Shown in pieces: positions 1 through 7,534 of a stretch of DNA of 10,744 nucleotides; position 1 is the first letter of the stretch; every line of letters starts with the position of its first letter. A program made the position numbers and the translations under genes. The stretch lies in contig JADGRS010000066.1 of assembly GCA_017880705.1 (NCBI GenBank), positions 1 to 10,744 of the forward strand, read 5' to 3'. The stretch comes from Burkholderiales bacterium. GTDB lineage: Bacteria > Pseudomonadota > Gammaproteobacteria > Burkholderiales > Usitatibacteraceae. Under the pieces are notes generated by a model. That model saw nothing but the letters and a program-made list of their open reading frames with translations. It was not told the DNA's origin and made no database searches.

Positions 1-504
1 GCCATGACCGCCACCATCAACCTCGGGTTCGGCGCGCGCGTCATGGTGGACGGATTCGTGCTGAACGACGCGCTCGTCAACTTCTCCGCGCCGCCGCGTC
101 CCGGCGAATCGATGGTGAACGCGATGGCTCCGCGCAAGCGTCCGATCACCTCGATGGCGCCGACGATCGTGTTCGACGCAAGCGGCGCCCCGATCGCGGC
201 GGGCGGCTCCGCGGGCGGCGGGCGCATTCCCGATTACGTGAGCCAGGGATGGATCGAGATCCTCGCGAACGGCGCCACGCCCGCGCGCGCCGCGGCACGA
301 GGACACTTCTCGACGGCCGATCCCGGCAAGATCCTCGTCGAGAAAGGCACCGGGGCCGCGCGCCTCGCCGACGACCTGCGCGCGCGCGGCCACCAGGTCG
401 TGATCGAGCCGCTTCTGTCCGGCGCCGGCTACATCAAGCGCGTCGGCAACGGCTGGATCGGCGCCGCCGATCCTCGCCGCGGCGGCAACGCGTCAGGCGA
501 GTGA
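1..504 (+). CDS. ggt: Gamma-glutamyltransferase, C-terminal part (5' end outside window)
   Basis: Enzymes of this Ntn-hydrolase family cleave gamma-glutamyl bonds such as that of glutathione, usually in the periplasm, after self-processing into two subunits. The reading frame is open from base 1, so the ATG at 4 is internal. What is present is about 167 residues of the small subunit; the catalytic Thr lies upstream of the window. Family landmarks are clear: TATINLGFGAR near the start, KRPITSMAPTIV (donor-binding Ser region), a GGSAGGGRI glycine loop (oxyanion hole), and the family's C-terminal GWIGAADPRRGG. By eye alignment with E. coli GGT, the stretch NNQMDDF reads NDALVNF, so the Gln430 and Asp433 positions are Ala and Asn, and Ser462 is Thr. 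The donor may therefore not be a standard gamma-glutamyl compound. The gene ends one base before a palindromic repeat. Family assignment is firm; the exact substrate is unknown. Confidence 0.9.
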   Translation, partial: AMTATINLGFGARVMVDGFVLNDALVNFSAPPRPGESMVNAMAPRKRPITSMAPTIVFDASGAPIAAGGSAGGGRIPDYVSQGWIEILANGATPARAAARGHFSTADPGKILVEKGTGAARLADDLRARGHQVVIEPLLSGAGYIKRVGNGWIGAADPRRGGNASGE

Positions 505-586
505 GGAAATTGGTGTCAGGTACGAATTTCGGCGGGGAGGACCGGCGCGCCGGTGCATCCGAAAATCGTACCTGACACCAATTTCC
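505..586. repeat. REPIN-like palindromic repeat between convergent genes
   Basis: Two inverted arms of 26 bp, at 505-530 and 561-586, match each other with a single mismatch. Each carries the core GTGTCAGGTACGA (513-525 on +, 566-578 on -) extended as AATTGGTGTCAGGTACGA. The 30-bp spacer contains a perfect 14-bp palindrome, ACCGGCGCGCCGGT, at 541-554. The element starts directly after the stop codon of the gamma-glutamyltransferase and ends one base before the stop codon of the oppositely oriented oligopeptidase gene, so it is the whole intergenic region. The architecture matches REPINs, non-autonomous pairs of REP sequences mobilised in trans by RAYT transposases; no such transposase lies in the window. 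In RNA it would form a strong hairpin at the 3' end of both messages. No T-run is present, so a classical intrinsic terminator is not supported. Confidence 0.85.
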
Positions 587-587
587 G

Positions 588-2687
588 TCAGCGAAGCTCG
601 TTGAGGAAGTACGTATACGTGAGGGCCCACATGAAGGCCTGCTGCGCGGGCGTCGAGCCCGCGGCGTGGCCGCCTTCGGTGTTCTCGTAGTACAGGACGT
701 CGTGCCCTTGCTCTTCCATCTTCGCGACCATCTTGCGCGCATGGCCCGGGTGCACGCGATCGTCGCGGGTCGACGTGTAGAAGAGCACGCGCGGATACTT
801 CTTCTCCTTCACGACGTTCTGGTAGGGCGAATACTTCGAGATGAACTCCCAGTCCGCGGGAACGTCGGGATTGCCATACTCGCCCTGCCATGAGGCGCCC
901 GCGAGAAGCTTGTTGAAACGCCGCATGTCGAGGAGCGGCACTTGGCACACGACCGCCCTGTAGAGATCGGGGCGCTGCGTGAACGCGGCGCCGACGAGAA
1001 GGCCGCCCTGGCTGCCGCCCATGATGCCGAGGTGCTTCGAAGACGTGATGCCGCGCTTGATGACGTCCTCGGCCACCGCGATGAAATCATCGTGGGTCTT
1101 GTGGCGCCCTTCGCGAATCGCGGTGGTATGCCAGGCGGGACCGAACTCGCCGCCGCCGCGAATGTTGGAGAGCACCCAGACGCCGCCCTTCTCGAGCCAC
1201 GCCGCGCCGATGGTGCCGCTGTAGCTCGGCAACATCGAGATCTCGTAGCCGCCGTATCCGTAGAGGATCGTGGGATTGGAGCCGTCGAGCTTCGTGCCCG
1301 CGCGCATCACGACGAAGTACGGGATCCTGGTGCCGTCCTTCGACGTCGCCTCGAACTGGCGCGTCGTGAGGCCCTTCGCGTCGAAGAACGCGGGAAGCGA
1401 TTTCATCTTCTCGCGCGCCCCGTTGCCGGGCGTGGCGAGGTACAGCGTCGTCGGCTCGACGAAGCTCGTGACCGTCATCCAATAGTCGTTGCTGTCGTTG
1501 CGGTCCAGGGCCGACACGCCGATCGCCGAGGAAGGCGGCACCGTGACGTCCGTCGCGACCCACTTGCCGGCGCCGTAGCGCACCTCGACGATGCGGCTCT
1601 TCACGTTGTCGAGGAGGTCGAGCACGATCACGTCGCGCGTGATCGCGAAGCTTTGCAGTGCCACGCGCTCGGTGGGCTCGAAGATCGCGGCGAACGAGCG
1701 CCCGCCCGCGAGGAACTTGTCGAGGTCCGTGGCGACGAGCGCTCCCGCCTTGTAGGTCGCGCCGGGGAGCTTCCAGTCGGTCTTCAGCCGCACCAGCAGC
1801 CGATGGTTCGCGACCGCGACGGCTGCGTCCCGCGGCGTGTCGAGGAGCACCCACTTCCCGCCGGCGAGGATGAAGTCCTCGCCCTCCCAGAAGGTGATGG
1901 CGCGATGCAGCATCTCGTAGCGGCGGTCCTTCTCGTTCACGACGTAGGCCGACGTGCCGACGTCGCTCTCCTTGCCTTCGAAGATGGTCTTCGCCTCGGC
2001 AAGCGCCGTGCCGCGCCGCCACTCCTTCACGATGCGCGGATAACCGGACTGCGTGAGCGTGCCGGGGCCGAAATCGCGGGCGATGTAGAGCGTGTCGCCG
2101 TCGCGCCAATCGACATCGCCCTTCGATTCGGGCAGCACGAAGCCGCCCATCACGAATTGCTTGTCCTCGACGTCGAACTCGCGCACCTCGACCGCATCCG
2201 CGCCGCCGCGCGAGAGCGAGACCATGCATCGCCGGTAGTCCGGATAGAGGCAGTCCGCGCCCTTGAACACCCAGTTCACGTTCTCGTCGGCGCCCACCTT
2301 GCCCACGTCGAGGACCGTCTCCCAGGCCGGGTCCTTCTTGCGGTACTCGTCCATTGTCGTGCGGCGCCAGAGCCCGCGCGGATTCGCCTCGTCCTGCCAG
2401 AAGTTGTAGAGCCACTCGCCGCGCTTCTGCGCCGCCGGGATGCGCTCGCGCGAGTTGTAGATCGCGAGGAGCCGCTCGTGCAGCGCCTTGAATTCCGGCC
2501 GCGCCTCGAGCTCGGCCTTGCTGCGCGCGTTCTCCTTCGCCACCCACTCCATGGCCTTCGCGCCGGTCACGTCCTCCAGCCACAGGTACGGGTCGTCGCC
2601 TTGCTGTGCGCTCGCCACGAAGGAGGCCGTCATGAGAATTGGTGTCAGGTACGAAATAAAAATGCGTGTCAGGTACGAATCGTTCAC
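588..2687 (-). CDS. Secreted prolyl oligopeptidase family serine peptidase (S9A)
   Basis: This is an S9A peptidase: an N-terminal beta-propeller gating a C-terminal alpha/beta-hydrolase that cleaves short proline-containing peptides. The 699-residue length is normal. [11 protein letters not shown] near residue 32 is the usual N-terminal family signature. The catalytic triad is visible: Ser559 in GGSQGG, Asp642/643 in TRDDRVHP and His674 in EGGHAAG; the usual motif is GGSNGG. The GTG start at 2687 has AGGAG at 2699-2703, 11 bases upstream, and overlaps the lysC stop as GTGA. It gives a plausible signal peptide with hydrophobic residues 9-25 and cleavage after VASA (residue 27). The alternative ATG at 2633 lacks a Shine-Dalgarno sequence and leaves only the tail of a signal peptide. 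Codons 3-18 derive from two repeat copies. Probably co-transcribed with lysC. Family is certain; start site is less so. Confidence 0.9.
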   Translation of the reverse strand: MNDSYLTRIFISYLTPILMTASFVASAQQGDDPYLWLEDVTGAKAMEWVAKENARSKAELEARPEFKALHERLLAIYNSRERIPAAQKRGEWLYNFWQDEANPRGLWRRTTMDEYRKKDPAWETVLDVGKVGADENVNWVFKGADCLYPDYRRCMVSLSRGGADAVEVREFDVEDKQFVMGGFVLPESKGDVDWRDGDTLYIARDFGPGTLTQSGYPRIVKEWRRGTALAEAKTIFEGKESDVGTSAYVVNEKDRRYEMLHRAITFWEGEDFILAGGKWVLLDTPRDAAVAVANHRLLVRLKTDWKLPGATYKAGALVATDLDKFLAGGRSFAAIFEPTERVALQSFAITRDVIVLDLLDNVKSRIVEVRYGAGKWVATDVTVPPSSAIGVSALDRNDSNDYWMTVTSFVEPTTLYLATPGNGAREKMKSLPAFFDAKGLTTRQFEATSKDGTRIPYFVVMRAGTKLDGSNPTILYGYGGYEISMLPSYSGTIGAAWLEKGGVWVLSNIRGGGEFGPAWHTTAIREGRHKTHDDFIAVAEDVIKRGITSSKHLGIMGGSQGGLLVGAAFTQRPDLYRAVVCQVPLLDMRRFNKLLAGASWQGEYGNPDVPADWEFISKYSPYQNVVKEKKYPRVLFYTSTRDDRVHPGHARKMVAKMEEQGHDVLYYENTEGGHAAGSTPAQQAFMWALTYTYFLNELR
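2636..2680. repeat. Tandem pair of the same REP-like repeat, in direct orientation
   Basis: Two copies of the core GTGTCAGGTACGA lie at 2642-2654 and 2666-2678, 24 bp apart. The first also keeps the AATTG flank seen in the 505-586 element; the second has diverged there (AATGC). The short A-rich stretch between them (around 2654-2663) contrasts with the GC-rich surroundings. Unlike the 505-586 element the copies are not inverted, so they do not form a hairpin. They sit immediately downstream of the lysC stop codon and inside the 5' end of the oligopeptidase gene, where the 24-bp period keeps the reading frame and is translated as SYLT-containing 8-residue units. Confidence 0.8.
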
Positions 2688-3943
2688 GGTTTCATCTTCT
2701 CCTGGGCCGGAGCCTTGTCGAGCTCGAAGACGCGATGCAGCACGCGCACCGCGAGCTCCATGTACTTCTCGTCCACGACCACCGAAGTCTTGATCTCCGA
2801 CGTCGAGATCATCTGGATGTTGATGCCTTCGTTCGCGAGCGCGCCGAACATCTTCGAGGCGATGCCCGCGTGGGTGCGCATGCCGATCCCGACGAGCGAC
2901 ACCTTGGCGATGCGCTCGTCGCCCACCACGCCCTTCGCCTCGATAGCGGGCTTCACCTTCGTCTCCAGGATCTGCATCGCGCGCTTGAACTCGTTCCTGT
3001 GCACGGTGAAGGAGAAGTCGGTGAGGCCTTCCGACGACGCGTTCTGCAGGATGATGTCGACGTCGATGTTGGCCTCGGCGATGGGGCCGAGGATCGCGAA
3101 CGCGATGCCGGGCCGGTCGGGCACGCCGAGCACCGTGATCTTGGCTTCGTCGCGGTTGAACGCGATGCCGGAAATGATGGCTTGTTCCATGTTCTCGTCT
3201 TCCTCGAACGTGATGAGCGTGCCCATGTCGGTGGAGCCGACATCGGTGAACGACGACAGCACGCGCAGCTTCACCTTGTACTTGCCCGCGAATTCAACCG
3301 CGCGGATCTGCAGCACCTTCGACCCGAGCGAGGCGAGCTCGAGCATCTCCTCGAACGTCACGGTGTCCAGGCGCCGCGCCTCCGGAACGATGCGCGGATC
3401 CGTCGTGTAGACGCCGTCCACGTCGGTGTAGATCTGGCACTCGTCGGCCTTCAGCGCCGCGGCGAGCGCGACCCCGGTGGTGTCCGAGCCGCCACGCCCC
3501 AGCGTCGTGATGTTGTTCTCGTCGTCGATGCCCTGGAAGCCCGCGACGATGACGACGTGGCCGGCCTCGAGGTCCTGGCGGATCTTGCGCTCCTCGATGC
3601 CGAGGATGCGCGCCTTCGAGTGGGCCGTGTCCGTCACGATCGGCACCTGCCAGCCGGTATAGCTCTTCGCCTTGAGGCCGATCGCCTGCAGCGCGAGCGC
3701 GAGCAGTCCGATCGAGACCTGCTCGCCGGTCGAGGCGATGACGTCGAGCTCGCGCGGATCCGGATCGGGGTTCAATTCCCGGGCGAGGCCGAGGAGGCGG
3801 TTGGTCTCGCCGGCCATGGCCGAAGGAACGATCACGAGCTGGTGGCCCTCCTTCGCGAAGCGCGCGACGCGGCGCGCCACTTCGCGGATGCGCTCGGGGC
3901 TGCCCATGGAGGTCCCGCCGTACTTCTGGACGATCAGTGACAC
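2684..3943 (-). CDS. lysC: Aspartate kinase (aspartokinase) with two ACT domains
   Basis: The enzyme phosphorylates L-aspartate with ATP, the first step towards lysine, methionine, threonine and diaminopimelate. The kinase domain opens with [13 protein letters not shown] (substrate-binding KYGGTS at residues 7-12) and contains GRGGSDTTG (about 149-157) and [12 protein letters not shown]. The C-terminal part has two ACT repeats (about 262-340 and 343-410), the site of lysine/threonine feedback in this family. The GTG at 3943 is chosen because [10 protein letters not shown] aligns with the normal N-terminus of LysC; it gives 419 residues. A TTG at 3970 would add nine atypical residues. An in-frame ATG at 3190 (residue 252) is placed like the start of the separate regulatory beta subunit in heterotetrameric aspartokinases. 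Transcription probably starts in the 3971-4007 gap and continues into the oligopeptidase gene. Function is firm. Confidence 0.96.
   Translation of the reverse strand: MSLIVQKYGGTSMGSPERIREVARRVARFAKEGHQLVIVPSAMAGETNRLLGLARELNPDPDPRELDVIASTGEQVSIGLLALALQAIGLKAKSYTGWQVPIVTDTAHSKARILGIEERKIRQDLEAGHVVIVAGFQGIDDENNITTLGRGGSDTTGVALAAALKADECQIYTDVDGVYTTDPRIVPEARRLDTVTFEEMLELASLGSKVLQIRAVEFAGKYKVKLRVLSSFTDVGSTDMGTLITFEEDENMEQAIISGIAFNRDEAKITVLGVPDRPGIAFAILGPIAEANIDVDIILQNASSEGLTDFSFTVHRNEFKRAMQILETKVKPAIEAKGVVGDERIAKVSLVGIGMRTHAGIASKMFGALANEGINIQMISTSEIKTSVVVDEKYMELAVRVLHRVFELDKAPAQEKMKP
3188..3205 (-). promoter_or_regulatory. Possible internal ribosome-binding site and start for an aspartokinase beta subunit
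   Basis: An in-frame ATG at 3190-3188 begins MEQAIISG, matching the position and sequence context of the internal start that yields the small regulatory subunit of Corynebacterium-type aspartokinase. GAGGA at 3201-3205 precedes it by 10 bases. Translation from here would give 168 residues covering both ACT domains. The Shine-Dalgarno match is seen; use of the start is an inference from other LysC proteins. Confidence 0.45.
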
Positions 3944-3977
3944 GAGGGTTCCGGGAGGGTGATTCGGCAAAAGCCGC

Positions 3978-3984
3978 TATTCTA
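3978..3984. promoter_or_regulatory. Candidate overlapping divergent -10 elements between lysC and the GGDEF-EAL gene
   Basis: The near-palindrome GCTATTCTAGC gives TATTCT on + (3978-3983) and TAGAAT on - (3979-3984), both recognisable sigma70-type -10 hexamers, in the only gap available for promoters of the two divergent genes. Neither strand has a good -35 at 16-18 bp. The leftward element would give lysC a leader of roughly 28 bases to the GTG at 3943; the rightward one would start about 18 bases before the ATG at 4008. Both distances support the start codons chosen here. Confidence 0.4.
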
Positions 3985-4007
3985 GCGTGGCGCACCCCCC
4001 GAAACGA

Positions 4008-7000
4008 ATGAAGACCTATCTTCGCCCCCACAACCTCGCCCTCGCCGCGCTCGCGTGCGGCGTGGCGGCGACGCTTTTCGCGTGGTTCGTGGCGGGCCGC
4101 GAGGTCGGGCGTGCCTCGGCGGCCGAGCTCGAGACCCGCGCGAACCTCGCGACGAACCTCCTCGAGCGCCGCATCGAGCGCTACGTCGATCTGCTCCAGG
4201 GCCTCGGCGCGCTCGCCTACCACGATGTCACGGTTTCACGCGCCGAATTCCACCGCTACGTCGACGCCCTCGAGCTCGGCAAGCGCTTCCCGGGCCTGAA
4301 GGCGATTGTGTTCAACCGCCGTGTCCCCGCCGCGCGGCGCGACGAATACGTGGAGGCGGTGCGCAACGACCGCACCGTTGTCCCCGAGGGCTATCCGGCG
4401 TTCGACATCCGTCCGCCAGGCGTCCGCGACGAATACTGGTCGATCGAGTACATCGAGCCGCGCCCGCGCGACGACACGCTCTTCGGGCTCGACATCACCA
4501 CGCGCCCCGTCGCAAAGGCCGCCGCGACCCACGCCCGCGACACGGGAGAAGCGACCGCGACCAGCCGCTATCGCCTCGCCGACGAGACGGGCTCGAGCTA
4601 CGGCCTTGTGATCTACCTGCCCGTGTACCGCGTTCCCACACCTGCTACCCTCGACGAGCGACGCGAATCCCTGCGCGGATTCATGGACGTGGCGATGCGC
4701 ATCGACGACGTGCTCGCCGACGTGCTGACCCATCCGATCCTGGACGGCCTTCGCATGCGGATCCACGACGTGGGCGCGGCGGGGAGCACCGCCTGGAACG
4801 CGTCCGACGAGACGCTCTTTTACCGCACGGCCCTCGGTACGCGCGACCCGCCTCCGGGCTGGCTGCATTGGCAGAGCTCGGTCGTCAAGCCGATCGTCGT
4901 GGCGGGACGGCAGTGGCAGGTCCAATTCGAGGACGAGCCCGCGCTCAATCCGTGGCTTCGGCCGCTGCCGCTCCTCGCGCTTCTCGTCGGAATCGCGATC
5001 TCGCTCCTCCTCTTCGGCATTCTCTACGCGATCGCCCGCGGCCGAAGCGATGCCGTCGCGCTCGCCGCCAGTGCGACCGGCGAGCTGCGCACGCAGCTCT
5101 CGTTCACCCAGCAGCTCATCGAGGCGATCCCCAACCCGGTCTACTACAAGGATCGCGAGGGCCGCTATTTGGGATGCAACCGCGCGTTCGAGGAATACAC
5201 GGGGATGCCGCGCGCGGAGATCATCGGGCGCACCGTGCGCGAAGTGCGTCCTCCCGATGCCGCGGAGCGGGCGCTCATCGCGGACCAGGCGCTCCTCGAC
5301 AAGCCTGGAAACCAGGCGTACGAGGCGAGCGTCGTCCATTCCCGGGACGGCTCGCGCGACGTGCTGGTGAGCAAGGCCACCTTCGTCGACGCCGCCGGCG
5401 AGATCGCCGGGCTCGTGGGCGTGCTGGTGGACATCACCGAGCGCAAGAAGCTCGAAGGCGACACGCGGGCGAGCGAGGAGCGCCTGCGCGCCGTGATCCT
5501 GGCGGCTCCGGTCGCGATCATCGCTTGCGACGCCGCCAACATCGTGCGCATGTGGAACCCCGCGGCGGAGCGCATCTTCGGTTGGAGCGAGGCCGACGTC
5601 CTGAACAAGCCTCTTCCGGTGGTCCCGGATTCGCTGAGCGAAGACTCGCGCGCGCAGCGCGAGCGCGCGCAGGCGGGCGAGATCGTGTGGGTCGAGGACA
5701 CCCAGCGTCTTCATCGCGACGGCCACCTCGTCGACGCGACCGTGACGCTTGCGCCCGTGCACGACGCCGAAGGGTACGTGAATGGCACGATCAGCACCGT
5801 CATCGACATTTCGCGCCGCAAGCAGGCCGAGGCGGCGCTGCGCGAGAGCGAAGCGCACCTGCGCCTCGCGATGGACGCGGCGCAGCTCGGCATGTGGTAC
5901 TGGGAATGCGACACCGACCGCTTCACCTATTCCGACGGGCTGAACGCGCTCTTCGGGCGCCCCGAGGAAAGCCCGCTCGTCGACTACCGCGTGCTGAAGG
6001 AGCGCCTGCACCCCGAGGATCGCGAGCTTTTCGACGCGACCATGCGCTACTCGGTCCGGCAGGGCGACGATTTCCAGGTGGACTATCGCGTCGTGTGGCC
6101 CGACGGATCGGTGCATTGGGTGACCAACCGCGGCCAGGTGCATCGCGGCTCCGACGGGCGCGCGCAGCGCGTGATCGGCGTGGCGATGAACATCACCGAG
6201 CGCAAGCTCGCCGAGCAGCGCATCGCGCACATGGCGCACCATGACGCGCTCACGGGATTGCCCAACCGCGTGCTCCTGCGCGACCGCATCCAGCAGGCGA
6301 TCGCGCAGGCGCATCGCACCGGCTCGCAGCTCGCGGTCCTTTTTCTCGACCTGGACCGGTTCAAGACCATCAACGACTCCCTCGGCCACCAGCTCGGCGA
6401 CCGGCTGCTGCAATCGGTCGCGAGCCGCATCCTCGTGTGCGTGCGCGAGGGCGACACGGTCTCGCGCGTGGGCGGCGACGAGTTCGTGATCGTGATCCCC
6501 GGCATCGGCGCGGCCTCCGACGCCTCCGCCGTGGCGTCCAAGATTCTCGAGGTGCTCTCCGCGGCCTTTCACCTGCACGGCAACGACCTCCACGTCGCCG
6601 CATCGATCGGCATCAGCCTCTATCCCGCCGACGGCTCCGATGCCGAGACCCTGATGCGCAACGCCGACACCGCGATGTACCACGCCAAGGATTCGGGGCG
6701 CGCGAACCACCAGTTCTTCACGCCGCACATGAATGTCCAGGCGCAGCAGCGCCTTACGCTCGAGACCTCGTTGCGCCGCGGGCTCGAGAACAACGAGTTC
6801 CAGCTTCACTACCAGCCGCTCTACGACCTTCGCGATCGCTCGGTCACCGGCTTCGAGGCGCTGCTGCGCTGGTACCCGCCGGGAGGCACTGTAGTGGCGC
6901 CCGGGGAGTTCATCGCGACCGCGGAGGAGTCGGGGATCATCATTCCCCTCGGAGAGTGGGTGCTGCGCGAGGCGCTGCTGCAGGCGCGCGGCTGGCAGTC

Positions 7001-7529
7001 GCCAGGCCGTCCGCTCACCATCGCGGTGAACGTCTCGGCGCACCAGCTCTCGCGGTCGAACTTCGTCGAGCGGCTGCGCGGCCTCATCGTCGAAGCGGGC
7101 ATCGACCCCGCGTTGATCGAGCTCGAGGTGACCGAGGGCGTGATCATCGAGGGCGCGGGCGAGGCGCGCGAGGCGCTCTTCCAGGTCGCGGCGCTCGGCG
7201 TCGGCATCGCGATCGACGATTTCGGAACCGGCTACTCCGGGCTCGCGTACCTGAAGCGCTTGCCGATCGACACGGTGAAGATCGACCAGTCGTTCGTGCG
7301 CGACCTCACGGTGGATCCCGACGACGCCGCGATCGTCACCGCGATCGTCGCGATGTCGCGAAGCCTCGGCGTGGACGTGATCGCCGAAGGCGTCGAGACC
7401 GAAGAGCAGCTGGAAGAGCTGAAGCGCCTCGGCTGCCACCGCGCCCAGGGCTTCCTCCTCGCGCGGCCCATGACCGGCGACACCATCGCGCGCTTCCTCG
7501 GCCGCGCCGCCACGGAGGCCGCCGAATAG
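4008..7529 (+). CDS. CHASE-PAS-PAS-PAS-GGDEF-EAL bifunctional c-di-GMP signalling protein
   Basis: This inner-membrane sensor can potentially make and degrade the second messenger c-di-GMP. Order of parts (numbered from the ATG at 4008; 1173 residues): membrane segment 9-29; periplasmic CHASE domain, with FPGLKAIVFNRRVP and an RDEY motif, up to about 260; membrane segment about 320-345; PAS domains at about 365-483, 492-611 and 614-736, each ending in a DITERK-like linker; GGDEF about 740-905; EAL about 920-1160. The active-site GGDEF (822-826) is intact and RxxD (813-816) sits five residues before it, the product-inhibition I-site. The EAL half keeps E950, N1008, D1070/D1071, K1091, E1127 and Q1147, expected for an active phosphodiesterase. 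A GTG at 3987 would add seven residues. It stands alone, divergent from lysC and convergent with the next gene. The ligand is unknown. Confidence 0.95.
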   Translation: MKTYLRPHNLALAALACGVAATLFAWFVAGREVGRASAAELETRANLATNLLERRIERYVDLLQGLGALAYHDVTVSRAEFHRYVDALELGKRFPGLKAIVFNRRVPAARRDEYVEAVRNDRTVVPEGYPAFDIRPPGVRDEYWSIEYIEPRPRDDTLFGLDITTRPVAKAAATHARDTGEATATSRYRLADETGSSYGLVIYLPVYRVPTPATLDERRESLRGFMDVAMRIDDVLADVLTHPILDGLRMRIHDVGAAGSTAWNASDETLFYRTALGTRDPPPGWLHWQSSVVKPIVVAGRQWQVQFEDEPALNPWLRPLPLLALLVGIAISLLLFGILYAIARGRSDAVALAASATGELRTQLSFTQQLIEAIPNPVYYKDREGRYLGCNRAFEEYTGMPRAEIIGRTVREVRPPDAAERALIADQALLDKPGNQAYEASVVHSRDGSRDVLVSKATFVDAAGEIAGLVGVLVDITERKKLEGDTRASEERLRAVILAAPVAIIACDAANIVRMWNPAAERIFGWSEADVLNKPLPVVPDSLSEDSRAQRERAQAGEIVWVEDTQRLHRDGHLVDATVTLAPVHDAEGYVNGTISTVIDISRRKQAEAALRESEAHLRLAMDAAQLGMWYWECDTDRFTYSDGLNALFGRPEESPLVDYRVLKERLHPEDRELFDATMRYSVRQGDDFQVDYRVVWPDGSVHWVTNRGQVHRGSDGRAQRVIGVAMNITERKLAEQRIAHMAHHDALTGLPNRVLLRDRIQQAIAQAHRTGSQLAVLFLDLDRFKTINDSLGHQLGDRLLQSVASRILVCVREGDTVSRVGGDEFVIVIPGIGAASDASAVASKILEVLSAAFHLHGNDLHVAASIGISLYPADGSDAETLMRNADTAMYHAKDSGRANHQFFTPHMNVQAQQRLTLETSLRRGLENNEFQLHYQPLYDLRDRSVTGFEALLRWYPPGGTVVAPGEFIATAEESGIIIPLGEWVLREALLQARGWQSPGRPLTIAVNVSAHQLSRSNFVERLRGLIVEAGIDPALIELEVTEGVIIEGAGEAREALFQVAALGVGIAIDDFGTGYSGLAYLKRLPIDTVKIDQSFVRDLTVDPDDAAIVTAIVAMSRSLGVDVIAEGVETEEQLEELKRLGCHRAQGFLLARPMTGDTIARFLGRAATEAAE

Positions 7530-7534
7530 CTTTC

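Noticed and set aside
505..586. CRISPR array or intrinsic terminator
   Set aside because: Only a few copies of the repeat exist, in mixed orientation with unequal spacing, and the hairpin has no U-tract.
942..3410. An 822-codon plus-strand frame opposite the oligopeptidase and lysC genes
   Set aside because: It spans two well-recognised genes on the other strand, shows no domain, and is explained by codon bias.
3944..3970. TTG start for lysC at 3970
   Set aside because: It would add nine residues not found in LysC proteins and leave almost no leader after the candidate -10; the GTG at 3943 fits the family N-terminus.
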